From Cupriavidus taiwanensis LMG 19424 (GTDB lineage: Bacteria; Pseudomonadota; Gammaproteobacteria; Burkholderiales; Burkholderiaceae), in the NCBI RefSeq assembly GCF_000069785.1, contig NC_010528.1:2356001-2420000 (forward strand): a stretch of DNA of 64,000 bases, written 5' to 3'. Below, piece after piece: positions 51,133-61,813 of this stretch (position 1 is the first letter of the stretch; every line of letters starts with the position of its first letter). The notes below the pieces were generated by a model that saw only the letters and a program-made list of their open reading frames with translations, did not search any database and was not told where the DNA came from. Position numbers and translations under genes: made by a program.

Positions 51133-52110
51133 ATGACATCCTGGCTGCGTCGCCTCGGCACCGGCCTCGGCATCGGCCTGTGCCTGGCCGCCACTCCCGC
51201 ACTGGCCGACAGCTACCCGAGCAAGCCGATCCGGCTGCTCGTGCCCTTCCCCGCCAGCGGCGCGACCGATCTGCTGGCGCGCGCCATCGCGCAGAAGGTG
51301 GGCAGCAACATGGGCCAGCAGATCGTGGTCGACAACCGTCCCGGCGCGGGCGGCGCGATCGGCTCCGACATGGCCGCCAAGGCCTCGCCCGACGGCTATA
51401 CGCTGCTGATCGCCACCACCAGCACGCATTCGATCGGGCCGTATATCAACACCAGGCTGCCATACAACACCGAGACCGATTTCACGCCCGTGGGCCAGGT
51501 CGCCATCGCAACCAACCTCCTGGTGGTGCCCAACAGCCTGCCGGTAAAGAACGTGCGCGAGCTGATCGACTATGCCAAGAAGCACCCCGGCGAGCTGAAC
51601 TACGCCTCGAGCGGCAACGGCACCGTGGTGCACCTGACCGCCGAGGCCTTCAAGGCGCAGGCGGGCGTGTTCATCACCCACATCCCGTACCGGGGCACCG
51701 CGCTGGCGGTGCCCGACCTGATCTCGGGCAAGGTGCAGGTGCTGTTCGACAGCATCGTCTCGGGCCTGCCGCATGTGAAGGACGGCAAGCTCAAGGCGCT
51801 GGCGGTGACCAGCGCGAAACGCTCGCCGCTGGCGCCGGAAATTCCCACCGTCAGCGAGTCGGGCCTGCCGGGCTTCGTCTCCGATACGTGGTTCGGCATC
51901 TATGGCCCCAAGGGCATGCCGGCCGATATCGTCAATCGCCTCAATGCCGAGTTCAACAAGGCCATCCAGTCGCCCGAGGTGAAGGAGCGGCTGGCCAAGC
52001 TGGGCGCCGAGCCGGTCGGCGGCACGCCTGCCCAGTTCGCCGCCATGGTGAAGCAGGACAGCGCGCGCTGGGGCAAGCTGATCCGGGATCGCAAGATCAC
52101 GGCAGAATAA
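51133..52110 (+). CDS. Bug family tripartite tricarboxylate transporter substrate-binding protein
   Basis: Periplasmic receptor of 325 residues. Signal peptide about 1-25 (LGTGLGIGLCLAATPALA), mature start DSYPSKPIRLLVPFPASGATDLLAR, and NRPGAGGAIGSDMAAKASPDGYT, both Bug hallmarks. The next gene, a gamma-glutamyltransferase-like hydrolase, starts 48 bp on, so its ligand may be a gamma-glutamyl or related amide compound (inference). The membrane partner may be TctBA at 48-50 kb. Confidence 0.93.
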   Translation: MTSWLRRLGTGLGIGLCLAATPALADSYPSKPIRLLVPFPASGATDLLARAIAQKVGSNMGQQIVVDNRPGAGGAIGSDMAAKASPDGYTLLIATTSTHSIGPYINTRLPYNTETDFTPVGQVAIATNLLVVPNSLPVKNVRELIDYAKKHPGELNYASSGNGTVVHLTAEAFKAQAGVFITHIPYRGTALAVPDLISGKVQVLFDSIVSGLPHVKDGKLKALAVTSAKRSPLAPEIPTVSESGLPGFVSDTWFGIYGPKGMPADIVNRLNAEFNKAIQSPEVKERLAKLGAEPVGGTPAQFAAMVKQDSARWGKLIRDRKITAE

Positions 52111-52158
52111 ATACGCTATCGAGCGCTCCCGGGCGCAGCGAGAACAAAGGACTTACCC

Positions 52159-53784
52159 ATGCAGAACTTCAACTGGACCAATCCCTATCCGACCGTGCGC
52201 ATTCCGCTGTTTGCGCGCAACGTGGTCTCGACCTCGCACCCGCTGGCCGCGCAGGCCGGCCTGCGCATGCTGCTCAAGGGCGGCAATGCCGTCGATGCCG
52301 CCATCGCCGCGGCCGCCGCGATCACCATCGTCGAGCCGGTGTCGTGCGGCCTGGGCAGCGACGCCTTCGCCATCCTGTGGGACGGCAAGTCGCTGCACGG
52401 CCTGAACTCGTCGGGCGTGGCCCCGGCGGCATGGAGCCCGGAATACTTCAAGGCCAAGTACGGCACCGACGCCAACGGCCTCGCCAAGCGGCCGATCCGC
52501 GGCTGGGACTCGGTCACCGTGCCCGGCATGGTCGCCGGCTGGGCCGCGCTGCACGAGCGTTTCGGCAAGCTGCCGTTCGCCGACCTGATGGAGCCCGCGA
52601 TCGAGATCGCCGAGCGCGGCTACGCCGTGCCGCCGGTGGTGGCGCACAAGTGGGCCGCCGCGGTGCCGGAACTGAAGGACCAGCCCGGCTACGCCGACAC
52701 CTTCATGCCCAACGGCCGCGCCCCGGCGGTGGGAGAAAAGTTCACCATGAAGGACGCCGCCGAGACCCTGCGCCAGATCGGCACGAGCCGCGGCCGCGCC
52801 TACTACGAAGGCGCGATCGCCGAGAAAATCGCTGCCTTCAGCAAGCAGTGCGGCGGCGCCATGACGCTCGACGACCTGCGCAACTACCAGCCCGACTGGG
52901 TCAAGCCGATCAGCAAGTCCTACCGCGGCTATGAACTGCACGAGATCCCGCCCAATGGCCAGGGCATCGCCGCGCTGATCGCACTGGGCATCCTCGACCA
53001 GTTCGACCTGGGCTCGATCCCGGTGGATTCGGTCGACTCGCAGCACCTGCAGATCGAGGCCATGAAGCTGGCCTTCGCCGACCTGTACCAGTACGTGGCC
53101 GACCCGCGCAGCATGGAAGTCACGCCCGAACAGATGCTGGACGACGCCTACCTGAAGTCGCGCGCCAAACTGATCGACATGCAGCGCGCCACGCATTTCA
53201 ACTTCGGCATGCCCAAGGTCGGCGGCACCATCTACCTGACCGCGGCGGACGAGAACGGCATGATGATCTCGTTCATCCAGTCGAACTACATGGGCTTCGG
53301 CTCGGGCGTGGTGGTGCCGGGCACCGGCATCAGCCTGCAGAACCGCGGCGTGGGCTTCTCGATGGACCCCAAGTCGGCCAACGTGGTCGCGGGCGGCAAG
53401 CGTCCGTTCCACACCATCATCCCGGCCTTCCTGACCAAGGACGGCCAGCCGGTGATGAGCTTCGGCGTGATGGGCGGCGACATGCAGCCGCAGGGCCACG
53501 TGCAGACCGTGGTGCGCATGCTCGACTACAACCAGCAGCCGCAGGCGGCCTGCTGCGCGCCGCGCTGGAAGGTCAACCGCGACTTCACGCTGGACGTGGA
53601 AGGCACCATGGACCCGGCCACGGTCGAGGGCCTGAAGGCACGCGGCCACCAGCTCAAGTCGGTGGACGATCCTTACATGGATTTCGGCTCGGGGCAGTTT
53701 ATCTGGCGCCTGTCGGACGACGCCGACCACGGCTACGTCGCGGCCAGCGACAGCCGGCGCGACGGGCAGGCAGTGGGGTTCTAA
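52159..53784 (+). CDS. Gamma-glutamyltransferase family protein, cytoplasmic type
   Basis: Ntn-hydrolase of 541 residues that should self-cleave into two chains. The N-terminal half has STSHPLAAQAGLRMLLKGGNAVDAAIA and the glycine-rich EPVSCGLGSD; the predicted nucleophile is Thr357 in GGTIYLTAADENG, followed by SNYMGFGSG. There is no signal peptide, unlike secreted Ggt, so it resembles the YwrD-type cytoplasmic branch. It hydrolyses or transfers a gamma-glutamyl-like acyl group; the true substrate is unknown. AAAGGA lies 8 bases before the ATG. Likely co-transcribed with the upstream Bug receptor. Confidence 0.9.
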   Translation: MQNFNWTNPYPTVRIPLFARNVVSTSHPLAAQAGLRMLLKGGNAVDAAIAAAAAITIVEPVSCGLGSDAFAILWDGKSLHGLNSSGVAPAAWSPEYFKAKYGTDANGLAKRPIRGWDSVTVPGMVAGWAALHERFGKLPFADLMEPAIEIAERGYAVPPVVAHKWAAAVPELKDQPGYADTFMPNGRAPAVGEKFTMKDAAETLRQIGTSRGRAYYEGAIAEKIAAFSKQCGGAMTLDDLRNYQPDWVKPISKSYRGYELHEIPPNGQGIAALIALGILDQFDLGSIPVDSVDSQHLQIEAMKLAFADLYQYVADPRSMEVTPEQMLDDAYLKSRAKLIDMQRATHFNFGMPKVGGTIYLTAADENGMMISFIQSNYMGFGSGVVVPGTGISLQNRGVGFSMDPKSANVVAGGKRPFHTIIPAFLTKDGQPVMSFGVMGGDMQPQGHVQTVVRMLDYNQQPQAACCAPRWKVNRDFTLDVEGTMDPATVEGLKARGHQLKSVDDPYMDFGSGQFIWRLSDDADHGYVAASDSRRDGQAVGF

Positions 53785-53799
53785 GCGCCGGGCTCCCCC

Positions 53800-53845
53800 G
53801 CCCCTCTCCCGCAAGCGGGCGAGGGGCGCTTACTGCGAACCGCAG
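53800..53845. repeat. REP-like hairpin element, copy C
   Basis: Palindrome GCCCCTCTCCCGC (53800-53812) and GCGGGCGAGGGGC (53815-53827) with one mismatch and an AA loop, 15 bp after the GGT-like stop. A second small hairpin (GCG..CGC) follows, in place of the AACCAGCGG trailer of copies A and B. Confidence 0.55.
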
Positions 53846-53953
53846 CGCGAGAAAACGGCCGATCCAACTGGCCCGCTCGCAAAGCCACCAATTGTCCATG
53901 GCCCGCCGGCCCGCTCTCCGTACACTGTGACGGAACATATCCGGAGCCCCGCC

Positions 53954-54832
53954 ATGACCCCCTACGCCTTCCGCCTGCTCAACGTCTTTGCCGAATCCAC
54001 CTTCGGCGGCAATCCCCTGTGCGTGTTCGAGGACGCGCGCGGCATGGACGCTGCCACCATGCAGGCGCTGGCGCTGCAGTTCAACCTGTCGGAAACCACC
54101 TTTATCCTGCCGTCGGACCAGGCCAGCGCGCGGGTGCGCATCTTCACCACCGGCTATGAGATGCGCTTCGCCGGGCATCCGACGCTGGGCACCGCGCACG
54201 TGGTGCGCGAACTGGCCGGCACGGGCGATGCGCTGACGCTGGAGTTCGCCGCGGGCGTGGTGCCCGTGACCGCGCAGGGCGATGTCTGGACCTTCACCGC
54301 GCCCCACCGCGGCCAGCCCAGGACCGCGCCGGCCGGCCTCTCCGACGCCGACATGGCCAGCCTGCTGGGCCTGCGCGAACACGACCTGCTGAGGTCGGCC
54401 ATGTGGGTCGACACCGGCGCCGACCAGTTGCTGGTGCCGGTGCGCAGCACCGATGCCGTGCGCCGCGCCAGCCCGGACAGCGCGCGCCTGGCGGCGTGGC
54501 CGCAAAGCAGCCTGGGCCGCAAGACCGCCTACGTCTTTGCCTTCGACCCCGAGCGGCCCGGCCGCGTGCTGTCGCGCTACTTCTTCACCAAGCAGGGCGG
54601 CGGCGTGGCCGAGGATCCGGGCACGGGCTCGGCCTGCGCCAACCTTGGCGGCTGGCTGATGGCCACCGGCAGCGCGCAGTCCGCCGGGCTTTCGGAATAT
54701 GTCGTCGACCAGGGCGAGGCGGTCGGCCGCCCGTGCCGGCTGCGCCTGGCCGTCGACACGGATGGCGCCGCTGGCACGATCCGCGTGGGCGGCCGCGTGC
54801 TGGAAATTGGCCGGGGCACCGTGACCGTGTAA
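53954..54832 (+). CDS. PhzF family isomerase/epimerase
   Basis: 292 residues of the diaminopimelate-epimerase-like fold. N-terminal FRLLNVFAESTFGGNPLCVF, catalytic-type Glu47 in LSETTF, the GHPTLGTAH segment near 74, and the second-domain signature EDPGTGSACANLGG. PhzF relatives isomerise enol/keto acids; only a few have known substrates and phenazine genes are absent here. The start was chosen at the ATG at 53954 (consensus MTPYAFRLLN); another in-frame ATG lies at 53927. Confidence 0.9.
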   Translation: MTPYAFRLLNVFAESTFGGNPLCVFEDARGMDAATMQALALQFNLSETTFILPSDQASARVRIFTTGYEMRFAGHPTLGTAHVVRELAGTGDALTLEFAAGVVPVTAQGDVWTFTAPHRGQPRTAPAGLSDADMASLLGLREHDLLRSAMWVDTGADQLLVPVRSTDAVRRASPDSARLAAWPQSSLGRKTAYVFAFDPERPGRVLSRYFFTKQGGGVAEDPGTGSACANLGGWLMATGSAQSAGLSEYVVDQGEAVGRPCRLRLAVDTDGAAGTIRVGGRVLEIGRGTVTV

Positions 54833-54901
54833 GCCCCGTGCCGCGCTTTTGCGTCAGCTTGTGCGTTACATTGGCGCTTTCGCCCCAACGCCCAGCCTGC
54901 C

Positions 54902-55519
54902 ATGACCCCGCACGCCATCACCACGCTGGCCGAACTGGAAGCGCTCTACGCGCAACCGGCGGCGCCCTCGCTCTCCAAGGAAGTCGATTACCTGCACCCG
55001 CATTACCGCGCCTTTATCGAGGCGGCACCGTTCTGCCTGCTGTCGACGGTCGGCCAGGACTGGGCCGAATGCTCGCCGCGCGGCGACGCCCCCGGTTTCG
55101 TGCAGGTGCTGGACGAGCGCACGTTGCTGCTGCCGGACCGGCGCGGCAACAACCGCATCGACAGCCTGCGCAATATCGTTGCCGATCCGCGCGTGGGCCT
55201 GCTGTTCGTGATTCCCGGCATCAACGAGACCATCCGCGTCAACGGCACCGCGCAGATCAGCGTGGACCCCGCGCTGGTCGCGCGTTGCGTGGTCGAGGGC
55301 AAGGCCCCGACCACGGTGCTGGTGATCACGGTGCAGGCGGTCTTTTTCCAGTGCGCCCGCGCGCTGATCCGCTCGCGGCTGTGGGCCGCGCAGTCCCAGG
55401 TCGCGCGCCAGTCGCTGCCCAGCAACGGCGAGATCCTGGCCACGCTGAGCGGCAATGCCATCGACGGCGCCGCCTATGACCGCGAGCTGCCCGAGCGGCA
55501 GCGCACCACGCTCTACTAG
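54902..55519 (+). CDS. PPOX-class FMN-binding flavoprotein
   Basis: 205 residues of the pyridoxamine 5'-phosphate oxidase-like split barrel (FCLLSTVGQDWAECSPRGDAPGFV, LLLPDRRGNNRIDSLRNI, VGLLFVIPGINETIRVNG). It matches the FMN-dependent MSMEG_1061-like branch as I remember it; the function is not established. Its stop overlaps the stop of the convergent CoA-transferase-like gene in the tetranucleotide CTAG (55516-55519). Confidence 0.85.
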   Translation: MTPHAITTLAELEALYAQPAAPSLSKEVDYLHPHYRAFIEAAPFCLLSTVGQDWAECSPRGDAPGFVQVLDERTLLLPDRRGNNRIDSLRNIVADPRVGLLFVIPGINETIRVNGTAQISVDPALVARCVVEGKAPTTVLVITVQAVFFQCARALIRSRLWAAQSQVARQSLPSNGEILATLSGNAIDGAAYDRELPERQRTTLY

Positions 55520-56952
55520 CGCGGCAGCCACTCCGGCGCATGCGTGCCGAGCGGCTCGGACGGCAGCGCCCAGCGCGCCGGCGTCTCGGACAGCTGCGCG
55601 GCGTGGCGCACCACCGTCAGCATGCCGAAGCCGGACGGCACCGCTTCGAGCAGGTCGGCCACGTCGTCGATCTTCTGCTCGGGCGCCTTGAGCCCGTCGG
55701 GCACGCGCCCCAGCCCGCGCAGCCACTGCCCCACCTGCGCCAGCGACACGCGCACATGCCAGCTGCCGCCTTCCACCGCGCGCCGGTGCAGCGCGGCCAT
55801 CGCGCCGAACGCCAGCAGGTAGCCCGCGGCATGGTCCAGCACCTGGGCCGGCAACGGGCGCGGCGTGTCGCTGCCGGCGGCTTCCGCCTCGGCATGGTTG
55901 AAGCCGGTGGCGGTCTGCACCAGCGAATCGAAGCCGCGCTTGGGGGCCCATGGCCCCACGTGGCCATACGCGCTCAGCGACACATAGACGATGCCCGGAC
56001 GGGCGCGCGCCGCGGCTTCCGGGCCCGCGCCCAGTCCGTCCAGGCCGCCGGGACGGTAGCCTTGCACCAGCACGTCGGCGCCATGCAGCAGCTTGTGCAG
56101 CGTGCGCTTGTCGTCGGCATCGCGCAGGTCCAGCTGGCAGCTGCGCTTGCCGCGGCCGGTGTCGATCACCAGCGGCGCGATCGACGGCAGGTGCGGCGCG
56201 GTCACCAGCAGCACGTCGGCGCCATGCGCGGCCAGCGTGCGGCCCGCCACGGGGCCGGCGATGATGCGGGTGAAATCGAGCACGCGCACGCCCGACAGCG
56301 GCTGCGCGCCCGCTGACACCGGCGCCGGCAGCGGCTGCGGCGGGGCATCGCCGATCCGCTCCAGCGTCACCGGCGGCAGGCCGCGCAGCGCCGCGGCTTG
56401 CGCATGGCGGTCCCATTCGTCGAAGCTGCGCAGCGCGGCCACGACCAGGCCGGCGTCGGACGCGGCCGTTTCGAACGCCTCGGCTTCCCATTTTTCCAGC
56501 GCCGCCTGCACCGCGTCCTTGTCGTAGGCGCAGCCCAGCAGGCGCAGCACGCCGTCGCGGTGATGCGGGAAATTGGTGTGCAAGCGGACCCAGCGGCCGT
56601 CGCCGCAACGGTAGATGCCGGCGATCTTGTCCCACAGCTCCGGCGCCGGGCCGCCATCGACGCGCAGGTAGCGCTCGCTGCGGAACTCGGTGATGGCGTG
56701 GCGCATGTCGACGCTGACTTGCTGCCAGCGGCCGCTGCGGCCTTGCCACAGCGTGGCCGCGGCCAGCGCCGACGCGGCCACGCTGGCCTGCGCAGCGGTG
56801 CCCACGGCAAAGCTCGAAGGCAGCACCGGCTCGGCGCCGTTCAGGCGCAACTGGCCTAGCGCCTGGGGGGGCAGGCCGGCATCGCGCCACAGCGCGCCAA
56901 CGACATCGAGGGGCATGGGCGGCACTTGTGCCGCGGCGGTGGGGGCGTTCAT
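55516..56952 (-). CDS. CoA transferase family III protein, permuted pseudo-dimer, catalytic Asp not found
   Basis: 478 residues from the ATG at 56950-56952; the longer frame upstream is antisense to glnS and is not real. The canonical N-terminal segment of this family ([19 protein letters not shown]) appears only near residue 220. The first 215 residues look like the C-terminal part of a CaiB-type chain ([20 protein letters not shown], then small-domain sequence around [15 protein letters not shown]). By eye, the position of the catalytic Asp is Ala86 in the first half and Gln406 in the second (VSLAQVG). It may be a non-transferase or use another residue. It is convergent with the PPOX gene. 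Confidence 0.75.
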   Translation of the reverse strand: MNAPTAAAQVPPMPLDVVGALWRDAGLPPQALGQLRLNGAEPVLPSSFAVGTAAQASVAASALAAATLWQGRSGRWQQVSVDMRHAITEFRSERYLRVDGGPAPELWDKIAGIYRCGDGRWVRLHTNFPHHRDGVLRLLGCAYDKDAVQAALEKWEAEAFETAASDAGLVVAALRSFDEWDRHAQAAALRGLPPVTLERIGDAPPQPLPAPVSAGAQPLSGVRVLDFTRIIAGPVAGRTLAAHGADVLLVTAPHLPSIAPLVIDTGRGKRSCQLDLRDADDKRTLHKLLHGADVLVQGYRPGGLDGLGAGPEAAARARPGIVYVSLSAYGHVGPWAPKRGFDSLVQTATGFNHAEAEAAGSDTPRPLPAQVLDHAAGYLLAFGAMAALHRRAVEGGSWHVRVSLAQVGQWLRGLGRVPDGLKAPEQKIDDVADLLEAVPSGFGMLTVVRHAAQLSETPARWALPSEPLGTHAPEWLPR

Positions 56953-57121
56953 GGTCGTTCCTGGGCGTTCCTGCTGCGATGGGATGACTGTCGGCCGTGG
57001 CCGGCCGGCACGGGTCTCCATGCTACTCCGACACATCACTTTCGGTGCGTCCGACACGCGCCGGCAACCGACCCGACCACAAATGAGCCGATGCTCACCG
57101 CGTGCGGCGCCGCCGGCACGG

Positions 57122-57127
57122 TAAAAT
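57122..57127 (+). promoter_or_regulatory. Candidate glnS -10 element
   Basis: TAAAAT preceded by GG, 84 bp before the glnS ATG, in the 258-bp divergent gap to 56953. No clear -35; nothing else recognisable in the gap. Confidence 0.35.
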
Positions 57128-57210
57128 CCCGCTATTGGCATTCCGCCACGCAATCCGACGACCCGGCCCCACGCCTTGCAGGCGCTTGCGGCCGGCCAAC
57201 CGGCGCCATC

Positions 57211-58967
<1,757 letters not shown>

Positions 58968-58968
<1 letters not shown>

Positions 58969-59210
58969 TGGCCAAACCTGGCAAGGCAGCGGTGCAGACC
59001 ATCACCTTCCCGCTCGAGGGCGAGTTCATCGCCCTCAATGACCTGCTCAAGCTGGCGGGCGTGTGCGACAGCGGCGGCGCCGGCAAGGCGCTGGTCGCGG
59101 CCGGCGAGGTCTCGGTGGACGGCGCGCCCGAATCGCGCAAGACTGCGAAGATCCGCGCCGGCCAGGTGGTGGGCCTGGCGGGCATCGAGATCCGCGTGGT
59201 CGCCGCCTGA
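58968..59210 (+). CDS. Small S4-domain RNA-binding protein
   Basis: 80 residues, almost all one S4 fold (EFIALNDLLKLAGVCDSGGAGKALVAAGEVSVDG, ESRKTAKIRAGQVV), like the YbcJ-type proteins of unknown role in RNA metabolism. The ATG at 58968 shares its A with the glnS stop (TGATG), indicating translational coupling; a GTG one codon earlier is an alternative. Confidence 0.88.
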
Positions 59211-59275
59211 CCGCGCGGCCGGCCGGCGCGCCGCCCCGTGCGGCCGTCGCCGGCACCGCAACCGAAAGGATGACT

Positions 59276-59659
59276 ATGCCGATCGCTTTCTGGTGCGTGC
59301 TGCTGGCCGGCGTCCTGCCGCTGGCAACGGTGGCCATCGCCAAGGCCAGCGCGCCGGGCTACGACAACCATGACCCGCGCGGCTGGCTGGAACGGCAATC
59401 CGGCCGCGCGCGCCGCGCCGACCTGGCGCACCGCAACCATTTCGAGGCCTTCCCCTTCTTCGCCGCGGCGGTGCTCAGCGCCACCTACCTGCAGGCGCCG
59501 CAGGCCCGCATCGACGAACTGGCGATGGCCTTCATCGCGGTGCGCGTGCTCTACACCCTGTGCTACATCACCGACCGCGCCACCCTGCGCACGCTGTGCT
59601 GGACCATCGGCTACCTGACCGTGGTGGGGATCTTCCTGCTGCCGGTCCTGGTCCACTGA
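59276..59659 (+). CDS. MAPEG family membrane protein
   Basis: 127 residues with four hydrophobic helices and the MAPEG pattern (AHRNHFEAFPFFAAAVL near 46-62, then RVLYTLCYITDR). Eukaryotic members handle glutathione and eicosanoids; bacterial ones are mostly uncharacterised. Two ATGs are close together; AAAGGA touches the first (59270) but is 5 bases from the second (59276), which is therefore preferred. YceI follows after 4 bp. Confidence 0.87.
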   Translation: MPIAFWCVLLAGVLPLATVAIAKASAPGYDNHDPRGWLERQSGRARRADLAHRNHFEAFPFFAAAVLSATYLQAPQARIDELAMAFIAVRVLYTLCYITDRATLRTLCWTIGYLTVVGIFLLPVLVH

Positions 59660-59663
59660 GGCC

Positions 59664-60251
59664 ATGGTCCTGCGCGCGCTGCTGCTCCTGGCCGCCACCG
59701 GCATCGCCGGCGCCCACGCGGCACCGGTCGAGTACACGCTGGACCCGGCCCATACCACCGTCTATTTCTCGGCCAGCCATTTCGAGCGCAGTTCGGTGCG
59801 CGGGCGCTTCGCCAAGATCGACGGGCGCCTGAGCTATGACGCCGACAGCGGCGCGGGCGCGCTCGACGTGACCGTCGACCTGGGCTCCGTCGACACCGGC
59901 AACCGCACGCTGGACGGCGTGCTGCGCTCGGCACAGTTCTTCGATATTGCCGAGCACCCGGTGGCGCGGCTGCGCGCCAACCAGTTCCTGACGGAAGCCG
60001 GCCGCCTGGTCGCCGTGGAAGGCGAACTGACGCTGCATGGCGTGACCCGGCCCTTGCGCCTGATGGCCGAGCGTTTCCGCTGCGGCGAGGTCACGCTGTT
60101 CGGCGTGCGGCGGCAGGTCTGCGGCGGCGACTTCCGCGCCGAAGTGCCGCGCAGTGCCTTCGGCATGACCCGCTTCCTGCCCGAAGTGGGCGACATCGTG
60201 ACGCTGCAAGTGGCGGTCGAGGCATCGCCCGCCGAAACCGCTCCGCGCTAA
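59664..60251 (+). CDS. YceI family periplasmic protein
   Basis: 195 residues: a signal peptide (about 1-19, VLRALLLLAATGIAGAHA) and a YceI lipocalin-like barrel (YTLDPAHTTVYFSASHFERSS, TVDLGSVDTGNRTLDGVLRS, FDIAEHPVARL). The family binds isoprenoid-type lipids such as polyprenyl chains in known structures; the ligand here is not known. It starts 4 bp after the MAPEG gene and so is in the same unit. Confidence 0.92.
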   Translation: MVLRALLLLAATGIAGAHAAPVEYTLDPAHTTVYFSASHFERSSVRGRFAKIDGRLSYDADSGAGALDVTVDLGSVDTGNRTLDGVLRSAQFFDIAEHPVARLRANQFLTEAGRLVAVEGELTLHGVTRPLRLMAERFRCGEVTLFGVRRQVCGGDFRAEVPRSAFGMTRFLPEVGDIVTLQVAVEASPAETAPR

Positions 60252-60285
60252 CCCTAGTCGCCCACTGCGCCACAAATTTCTCTTG

Positions 60286-60291
60286 TAGAAT
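60286..60291 (+). promoter_or_regulatory. Candidate -10 upstream of the small membrane protein gene
   Basis: TAGAAT preceded by TTG, 63 bp before the ATG at 60354, in the 102-bp gap after YceI. No -35 consensus. Confidence 0.3.
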
Positions 60292-60353
60292 CAGCGCTTT
60301 GCAAAATCCCTGCCACGCTTCGTGCGCGTGAGCGGCGACGCGAGACAGAGACC

Positions 60354-60662
60354 ATGTTCGAGATTCATTCCGGCGACATCGTGGCCGCCGCGCTGGCGGC
60401 TGCCGGGGCCTGCCTGGCCTGCAGCATTCCGGGCGACTTCCTGCGCCGCTTTCCGCTGTGGGCGGTGCGCACCTACGGCCGCGGCGCGCTGCTGATGCCG
60501 TTCCTGGCGATGATGGTCGGCACCTGGCTGTTCCGCCTCGGCGTGGCCGGCCAGATCGACACCCCGCCGGGCCAGGCGCTGCTGGTGGCGGCGGCCTTCC
60601 TCGGCACCCTGCTGGTCTCGGCGCTGCTGCGCTTCTACCTGAAGGAATACCGCAAGCGCTGA
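60354..60662 (+). CDS. Small membrane protein of unknown function
   Basis: 102 residues with three hydrophobic helices ([61 protein letters not shown]) and a basic C-terminal KEYRKR, which puts the C-terminus in the cytoplasm. I do not recognise the family. Codon use and GC match the neighbours and it has a candidate promoter, so it is likely a real gene. It lies between yceI and the YaeQ gene on the same strand. Confidence 0.7.
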   Translation: MFEIHSGDIVAAALAAAGACLACSIPGDFLRRFPLWAVRTYGRGALLMPFLAMMVGTWLFRLGVAGQIDTPPGQALLVAAAFLGTLLVSALLRFYLKEYRKR

Positions 60663-60672
60663 GCCGCCGGCT

Positions 60673-60702
60673 TTGAATGGCGTGCGTTGAATCGCGTATG
60701 AT
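60673..60702 (+). promoter_or_regulatory. Candidate promoter for the YaeQ family gene
   Basis: TTGAAT (60673-60678), 18-bp spacer, TATGAT (60697-60702), 57 bp before the ATG: the best two-box sigma-70 match I found in the window. Confidence 0.5.
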
Positions 60703-60759
60703 GCGGCCTTTTGCGTCGTACGCACCCCAGCCCGGGGCGCCTGCCGCTCACCTCACCTC

Positions 60760-61308
60760 ATGGCGCTCAAATCCACCATCTTCAAGGCCGAACTGTCCGT
60801 GTCGGACATGGACCGGCCCTATTACGGCAGCCACAGCCTGACCATCGCCCAGCACCCGTCCGAGAACGACGCGCGCATGATGGTGCGCCTGCTGGCCTTT
60901 GCCTGCGAAGCCAGCGAGACCCTGGCCTTTACCCGCGGCCTGGACGAACCCGATGAGCCCGACCTGTGGGACAAGCGCCTGACCGGCGACATCGCCCATT
61001 GGGTCGAACTGGGCCAGCCCGACGAAGCCCGCCTGAAACGCGCCGCGGCCCGCGCCGAGCGCGTGACCGTCTACACCTACAATGCCGCGAGCGCGCGCGA
61101 GTGGTGGAAGGGCATGGCGGGCAAGGCCGGCAAGCTGCGCAACGTCACCGTCTACAATGTTCCGGCGGAGGCCGTCGACGCGCTGGCCGCACTGGCGCAG
61201 CGGGCCATGCGCCTGTCGGTCACCATCCAGGACGGCGATATCTGGGTGGCCGACGACGACCGCAACGTGCAACTGACGCTGGAAGTGCTCCAGCGCGCCC
61301 AAGCCTGA
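60760..61308 (+). CDS. yaeQ: YaeQ family protein
   Basis: 182 residues, the family length, beginning [22 protein letters not shown] and containing [16 protein letters not shown] and [14 protein letters not shown], all typical of YaeQ. The fold is PD-(D/E)XK nuclease-like; the cellular role is not defined (an early link to RfaH suppression in E. coli is known). It is preceded by a two-box promoter. Confidence 0.93.
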   Translation: MALKSTIFKAELSVSDMDRPYYGSHSLTIAQHPSENDARMMVRLLAFACEASETLAFTRGLDEPDEPDLWDKRLTGDIAHWVELGQPDEARLKRAAARAERVTVYTYNAASAREWWKGMAGKAGKLRNVTVYNVPAEAVDALAALAQRAMRLSVTIQDGDIWVADDDRNVQLTLEVLQRAQA

Positions 61309-61370
61309 GCGCAGCGGCGCTGCGCTCATCTTTCCTGTCCACGTCTTTCCCATCGCTAGGAAATCACGCC

Positions 61371-61718
61371 ATGCAAACTACGCCCTCTGGCCTGCAATAC
61401 GAAGACACCACCGTCGGCGCAGGCGCCGAAGCCACCGCCGGCAAGCACGTCACCGTGCACTACACCGGCTGGCTGTACGAAAACGGCCAGGCCGGCCGCA
61501 AGTTCGATTCGAGCAAGGACCGCAACGACCCCTTCGTGTTCCCGCTGGGTGCCGGCCATGTGATCCGCGGCTGGGACGAAGGCGTGCAGGGCATGAAGGT
61601 GGGCGGCGTGCGCCGCCTGGTGATCCCCGCCGACCTGGGCTACGGTGCGCGCGGCGCCGGCGGCGTGATCCCGCCGAACGCGACGCTGCTGTTTGAAGTG
61701 GAACTGCTGGCGGTCTAA
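61371..61718 (+). CDS. FKBP-type peptidyl-prolyl cis-trans isomerase
   Basis: 115 residues, a single FKBP domain without signal peptide, so a cytoplasmic folding helper. The family residues are present: [46 protein letters not shown] and [22 protein letters not shown] in short conserved blocks. It starts 62 bp after yaeQ on the same strand. Confidence 0.95.
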   Translation: MQTTPSGLQYEDTTVGAGAEATAGKHVTVHYTGWLYENGQAGRKFDSSKDRNDPFVFPLGAGHVIRGWDEGVQGMKVGGVRRLVIPADLGYGARGAGGVIPPNATLLFEVELLAV

Positions 61719-61813
61719 AGCTAGCGAATTGAGCCGGCGCCACGCCGCTCCCGCACCAGCAGGAGCGGCATCCCGGCCGAAGTGTTCAGCCCGGGCGCCC
61801 TGCCCGGGCGACC

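Noticed and set aside
53954..54832. Phenazine biosynthesis gene
   Set aside because: PhzF-like proteins are widespread without phenazine pathways and no phz neighbours are present.
43010..56952. Genomic island or recent transfer
   Set aside because: No integrase, tRNA target, direct repeats at the ends or shift in base composition; genes look native.
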